A stretch of 64,000 nt of DNA. Source: Chimonanthus salicifolius (taxonomy: Eukaryota; Streptophyta; Magnoliopsida; Laurales; Calycanthaceae). Positions 59,043 to 64,000 of the stretch are shown here, piece by piece (position 1 is the first letter of the stretch; each line of letters starts with the position of its first letter). Position numbers and translations under genes: made by a program. The notes under the pieces are model-generated. The model worked only from the letters and a program-made list of their open reading frames with translations, was not told the origin of the DNA and made no database searches. The DNA is taken from positions 32,790,739 to 32,854,738 of the forward strand of contig CM023541.1 of assembly GCA_013350335.1 (NCBI GenBank). Reading direction: 5' to 3'.

Positions 59043-60918
59043 TGTAATATCTTAACCCAGATTAGGCGTAGTTTAGCTTAATAATCTTGTTTAACCAGTT
59101 AATATCGAAGATTAAGGTTAGGGCTTTGAGGAAAGCCCAGGTGTGGCCCAATTTGAGCTCGAGAGCTCGGTGATCCAGCTTGTCCAGCTGGAGGGGCATT
59201 TTGGTAATTTACCACTTATGGTTATTTTTTTACAAATTATGTTGTTATGTGATTATTATTGGATGATATTATTCTCCTTAGTCAAGGATTTGTATTTTTA
59301 TTTTAAAATAATTTTATTTTCAGAAAATAGTATTTAAATCCGCCCGTCAAAACCCCGAAAGGGAGTAATAATTATTTTAACTGGTTTTGGAAATGAGATA
59401 AATTTCGAAACTAGTATTTTATGTTAGACCATTTTAAGTATAGTCTAGTTATTCTTCGAACCCCAAAAATGAGGTCTCTAAATTGTTTTATTTAACATTT
59501 GTTTAATTAAGTAAATAATGTTAAATTGTGATTTTTATTTAAATCAATGGCTTTTATTGTGTTTTAAATCCCAAAATTTTTATCGAGATTAAGGTTTTCG
59601 AAACCCAACTTATCTGTAAGGTTGGATTAATATTTTGAGTTTTTAAAATCATGCTTTTAGTTTAAAATCGGCTTTTTATTAAAACAGGGACTTATTTTGC
59701 AAAATGGGAAAATTTGGAGGGACTGTTTTGCAACCAACGCCCGAACAGTGTAACCACTGTAGTGGATGTCGGCAGCTGCTGCATGCGAATGCATGCAGTG
59801 GCCGGAAGGCCCCTTTTCCCGACCAGATTTCTATAAGTACGACCCTCAGTCTACTTGTTTAACTTCCACACCTTCTTCTCTTCTCTCTCAGTCTTTGCTC
59901 TCTGATTTTTCCAACCGACCCTTGCCTCTGTCTTTCCCTATTTTCTCAGTTTAGCTTAACCGTAGCTTAAGAGGAAAGATTTCAAAAGACTGTATTTTCG
60001 GCCCAGGAACTCCAGTGAAGGTAACAACTGTGTTCCTCTTTCAATTCTAGGTGGTTTAGAATCAAATAAAACCGATTTTGGTTTAGCTTTGAGCAAGAAA
60101 AGCTATTTCAAAGTTTAAGGAAAACCATGGGTTCTCTTGTACCCGTGAGGTTTTGATCTTAAAATCGGTTGGTTCAGTGAGCTTCAAAGCTCCAAACCAT
60201 TCCATATGGAAAGAGGACTCCTAGAGGAGTCCATCGGACCGGCTAGATGTGGAAACCGAATCCGGGAGACCCACTGTTTCCGGATTCGCATTTCACATGT
60301 TGTCTGCCGTCACTGTCTGCTGGTGCAGACAGTGAGGAAGACGACTCTCGAACGGTCCGAGAGTCGAGCTTCGGACGATCCGAGCTCTTCGGACGGTCCG
60401 AGAGTAACCCTCCGACTTTCCGAGCTTCACCCGAAGCCCAGTTACGCCCAAAGCTAGCCTGACCCACTCGGACGACCCGAGCAGAGTTCGAAAAGACCGA
60501 ACCCCACTTGGACGTTCCGAGCCCTAACTTTGGATGTTCCGAGGTACCCAGATCCACAGAGACCTGTTTTCTCTGCTTTTCGGTTCGGATGGACTTCGAA
60601 TGATCCGAGACCCGATCTTCGGACGATCCGAAATCGAACCCATGGTCTGAGGTCAGTGACTAGTTTTGGTGTGGTTCGGATGATCTGAAGCCACAGTACC
60701 TGGTTCCGAGGCATGTTCCGAGGGACCCAGTTTTTGAAATGTAAAAGGTTCTTGTTTGATTTTTTTTTTTATTGCATGTGATATTAGTACCCCCCTTGCT
60801 AATAACAAAAGAAAAATGTGTACTAACCCTCTTCTCTTATTACTATAGTGTATCTACTATTGTATTCACTTCCAGGCCGAATCTATTGGTCGGGCACTGA
60901 GTGATCTCACTTCCAAGC
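59043..60918 (+). mobile_element. Tekay-like LTR, interrupted (5' part)
   Basis: Starts TGTAATATCTTAACCCAGA and follows the same order as the 3.2-kb LTRs: a GTTAGGGCTTTG block, GTCCAGCTGGAGGGGC, TATAAGT (59832-59838), GGACGATCCGAG-type dyads (about 60350-60720) and the TTCCAGGCCGA block near 60872. It is clearly more diverged and lacks the central differences shared by the others. It is broken at 60918 by the next LTR and its right end lies outside the window, so whether it is solo or part of a full element is unknown. Confidence 0.85.
59832..59838 (+). promoter_or_regulatory. Probable LTR TATA box
   Basis: TATAAGT at the position of the TATAAAT box in the other Tekay-like LTRs, followed by a pyrimidine-rich leader. 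Confidence 0.5.
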
Positions 60919-61670
60919 TGTAACGCCCCGCCCTCTCCGAGAAATCAGAGTCTAAATTTTTTTTTTTTTAATAACAATAGAATAACATCGGAAGAGAGCG
61001 GGCGGCGTCACGACGCGAGCTAAGTCCGGACTACCCAAGTCCGACCCTTAACTAGCCACCCATGTGTGCATGGACTAAACCCATGATAAATAATCCACAC
61101 ATGGAACTAAGTAAATCTTGCGGAATAGACATAACTGATTGCGGAATAAGTCCAATATGCGAAATTATAATCAATACTCAGACTGCTCCATTATCAGATA
61201 ACAAAGTACAAGTCAAGTTTGCTTTAACATAATAACCTCATTAGACTATTCTCAAACTTAGCATTTATCCACAATAACTTAATTCATATATCCAACATCA
61301 AGACTATAATTCAAACCATAGCAAAGATACTAGCTATTACATGTCCATAAAGATGTATTCAATATAACAGTAATATAAAATCCCAATCATCATTCAAGCG
61401 CTTAAGCTTGGCTCCCCTCCTGGTCATCAACATTCTCTTTCCCCTTCCTTGTTCCTGCATTATCCTCTAAGGATAGAATTAGGGCGTTAGATCAACGCGC
61501 CCAGTAGGTTTTCCGATCAGGGCTACCACATGGTTAGCATATAAAACATGCATATATATCATAGTACATGATTATCAATAAAACATTTGAAAACAATGCT
61601 ATGTATGTAAGTGCATATGTAATGAGTCCCACCCATTACCAGTGTACATAGCCATCAAGTTCTTTCACAG

Positions 61671-61961
61671 TGTTCTTTCATTGGAACTCACACGATAAGG
61701 TAATCCACAGTAATCCTTATTTCTTGTGGAAAGACACTTCATCATTGAGTTGTTTCACAGTGTTCTTTCATTGGGACTCACACGATAAGGTATTCCACAG
61801 TAATCCTCATTTCCTGTGGAAAGACACTTCATCATTGAGTTGTTTCACAGTGTTCTTTCATTGGGACTCACACGATAAGGTAATCCACAGTAATCCTCAT
61901 TTCCTGTGGAAAGACACTTCATCATTGAGTTGTTTCACAGTGTTCTTTCATTGGGACTCTC
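61671..61961. repeat. 90-bp tandem repeat, about 3.2 units
   Basis: TGTTCTTTCATTGG recurs at 61671, 61761, 61851 and 61941, exactly 90 bp apart. The units are nearly identical. A 120-codon open frame across it is an artefact of a period divisible by three. Confidence 0.95.
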
Positions 61962-62304
61962 AAGTCAAGGTAACCCATAATCATCACCCCATGCCATGCA
62001 TGAGATGTCAATGCATTGTATATCATTTGTAAATACATAACTCATCATTCAAAAACCACATTTGAAACATAATATCAAATACAACATATCTCATAAAACA
62101 TGATAAAACCAAATCATATTTGTGGTTATAAGTAGGTAGGAAACCTACCGAAGATTAGCTTCGGTGTTTGTTCTTTCTTAAAGTGTCACCCGTTCATGAC
62201 TAACGTGCTGTCAAAGCAAGCTCGATACCTTATTTACATAGCAGCAAATCAAACATTCATCCATGTAATTCCAACTTGGTCTAAATCCCAAAAATGCACT
62301 ATGT

Positions 62305-63343
62305 GGGGTTCAGCCATACTCAATGGCCGAACCTCACCTATTTACAATTTTGCCACTATACACCCTTTACTTAATTTTCCTTTAAAAACCAAAGTACATC
62401 ACCAAACCACCTTAGTATTAAGTCCATGATCTTTAAATTTGAAAACCATTTGAATCCACAAAACAGTCCATATAAAATGGTCCATGAGGTTCGGCCATAC
62501 ACATGGCCGAACCCAATGGCTCCCTTGGTTCAATAATTTTAACCTATGTACTTAACTTAAGCTCCACTCTTTTACTAAGATAAATACATGGTTCAGCCAT
62601 CCAATGGCTGACCCAAAACAGTAACCATAACTCCAAGTAAATCACATAAAAACTCCATAAGATGACCCATGGGGTTCTGCCATTCACATGGCCGAACCAT
62701 ATGGTCCTTTTGATGCAACTTTTCCAACAATTCCATATAATTAATCTACTGTATCTTAGCCATAAAAACAGCAAGGTTTAACCATCCTTTGCCGATCCCA
62801 TACAGTTAATTAGTTCTATTTTATAATCCTTTACAAAATTTTCACATATGGTATGGTTTTTATCTCCCAAAAACCATACCATTCACCAATTATTTCCATG
62901 GGGTTCGGCCATCCCAAGTGGCCGAACTCCATGCTCTAAATTTCCATCTTTTAAACCTCATCATCATACTTTACATCATTAGTTAATTCGGCCACAAGAT
63001 GACCCAATTAACATGTGTAAAAATCACCATAGTTGACATGGTTTTTGACTTTCCAAAACATTAAACTAAACCTCTCTTTTCATGGGGTTCGGCCAACCAA
63101 GATGGCCGAACCCAATGATATATTTTTTATCCTTTTAAACCATATAATCCAAGGTTTAATTCCTTGATATATTCAGCCAATCCATGACCCAACATATGAC
63201 ACTCAAAACCATGATTTTAGAACTTTCCAAAACATGTACATAATCTAACTTAGCATAAAAAACAGTCCATGGTTTTGTCTTACAAAGCCATCCAAATAAC
63301 CCATTCTTTTCATGGGGTTCGGCCATCCAAATTGGCCGAACCC
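62305..63343. repeat. Interspersed GGTTCGGCCA hairpin array (second LTR)
   Basis: Quasi-palindromes lie at 62305-62334, 62488-62513, 62671-62699, 62900-62929, 63084-63113 and 63314-63343, with weaker ones near 62589 and 63401. Spacing is about 180-230 bp, and the last two units also share their flanks (CATGG before, AATGATA after), so the array is a decayed long-period tandem repeat. Confidence 0.85.
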
Positions 63344-64000
63344 AATGATACATTTTTCATCACTTCTATGAAATACCATCCAAGGTCTAACCCTGGATGG
63401 ATTCGGCCAAGCAATGGCCAAATCATACTCCATTCTACACCTTTATTTAACTAAACACTTATGTAAAAACTTATCAATTTCCTTGCTTCTTCCCCCTTGC
63501 TTCCTTTCTTTCCTTCTTCTTTAATCCCTTGCCGAAATGGTGCTTGATCTTATGGTGAAACACAGAAACTGGTTCAGCCAAGAGAAATTGTTTGGAGAGA
63601 GGGAGAGAGAGAGATGGAACTCCAAATTTTGGAATGTGCAATTGGCCAAATGAGGTGTTTCTTTCCTTTTGTTAATCAGCTTAAACTCCCTCATCTTTCC
63701 TCATTAATCCTTGTTAAAACCAAGGAGGTATTGGGTGCCATCCAAGGCACCCCTTGGTACCAACCGTTGCAACCCTTCATGTAAGCCCATGCATCTTATC
63801 TCATTTACATAAATCCATTTAAGACTTTACATGGAAACCACCATAACAAGTCCCCAACGTGTGGGACTTGTTTTGGTTTGTTTGAGACCAAGGCACCTCC
63901 TCATATTCCCTTTAACTCTCTGATTTTACAGCCCCTTTAATTTCCATTTTGACTCACTTAACTCAATGGCTTAACTCACCACATTAAATACCATACATTA

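Larger units (their letters stand above)
60919..64000 (-). mobile_element. LTR of the 44117 family, minus strand, runs off the window
   Basis: Begins TGTAACGCCCCGCCC and shares with 44117-48433 the GTCACGACGCGAG, AACTAGCCACCCATG, ATCAACGCGCCCAGTAG, AATGAGTCCCACCCAT and CATGCCATGCATGAGATG landmarks in the same order, plus the hairpin array. No retroelement domain is visible; its far end is beyond 64000. A TSD cannot be tested. Confidence 0.8.

Noticed and set aside
61670..62032. 120-codon frame with three near-identical 30-residue units
   Set aside because: It is created by the 90-bp minisatellite in an LTR; there is no other evidence of a protein.
1..64000. An undescribed host gene cluster, defence system or biosynthetic operon
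   Set aside because: Reading both strands I found only retroelement domains, decayed repeats and AT-rich spacer. Nothing supports a novel multi-gene system here; the unusual material is structural (nested elements, hairpin arrays, the extra knuckle ORF).

Overview
The window looks like gene-poor, repeat-rich nuclear DNA of a flowering plant. It is AT-rich, has no recognisable intact host gene, and most of it can be assigned to nested retrotransposons: Ty3/gypsy elements of chromovirus (Tekay/Del-like) type, Ty1/copia, LINE fragments, tRNA-derived SINEs and a TRIM-like miniature element. The taxon below 'angiosperm' cannot be decided from the sequence.

The dominant structure is a large direct duplication. 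Copy 1 runs from the window start to about 19491 and copy 2 from about 21624 to 58743, separated by about 2.1 kb of unshared DNA. Matching blocks are A (1-1893 and 21624-23525), B (6485-11497 and 23525-28097) and C (11528-19491 and 37985-58743). The copies differ by large events. Copy 1 carries 4.6 kb (1894-6484: a minus-strand solo LTR with target-site duplication TAACG, plus a LINE fragment) that copy 2 lacks. Copy 2 carries about 9.9 kb (28098-37984: rest of an LTR, LINE, full copia element) that copy 1 lacks, with the copy 1 junction on a (TA)n tract. A Tekay-like element sits at the same site, with the same CAAAC duplication, as a solo LTR in copy 1 (12973-16174) and as a full-length 16-kb element in copy 2 (39430-55392).

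In copy 2 the nesting is three deep. A 5'-truncated minus-strand copia (about 56758 down to 38515) is interrupted by the Tekay element, whose gag region is interrupted by a 4.3-kb minus-strand LTR (44117-48433). A second member of that last LTR family starts at 60919, inside another Tekay-like LTR (59043-60918), and runs off the window. These two LTRs carry an array of GGTTCGGCCA hairpins and a length-variable minisatellite. A second nest at 26411-28962 is a TRIM-like element split by a 2.2-kb solo LTR with TSD TGTGG.

The coding remnants are retrotransposon gag, protease, reverse transcriptase, RNase H and integrase, all broken by stops or frameshifts. The one uninterrupted reading frame of note is a small ORF with a CCHC knuckle (42756-43139) upstream of the Tekay gag. 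I found no tRNA or rRNA gene, no CRISPR array, and no operon-like or defence-like system.
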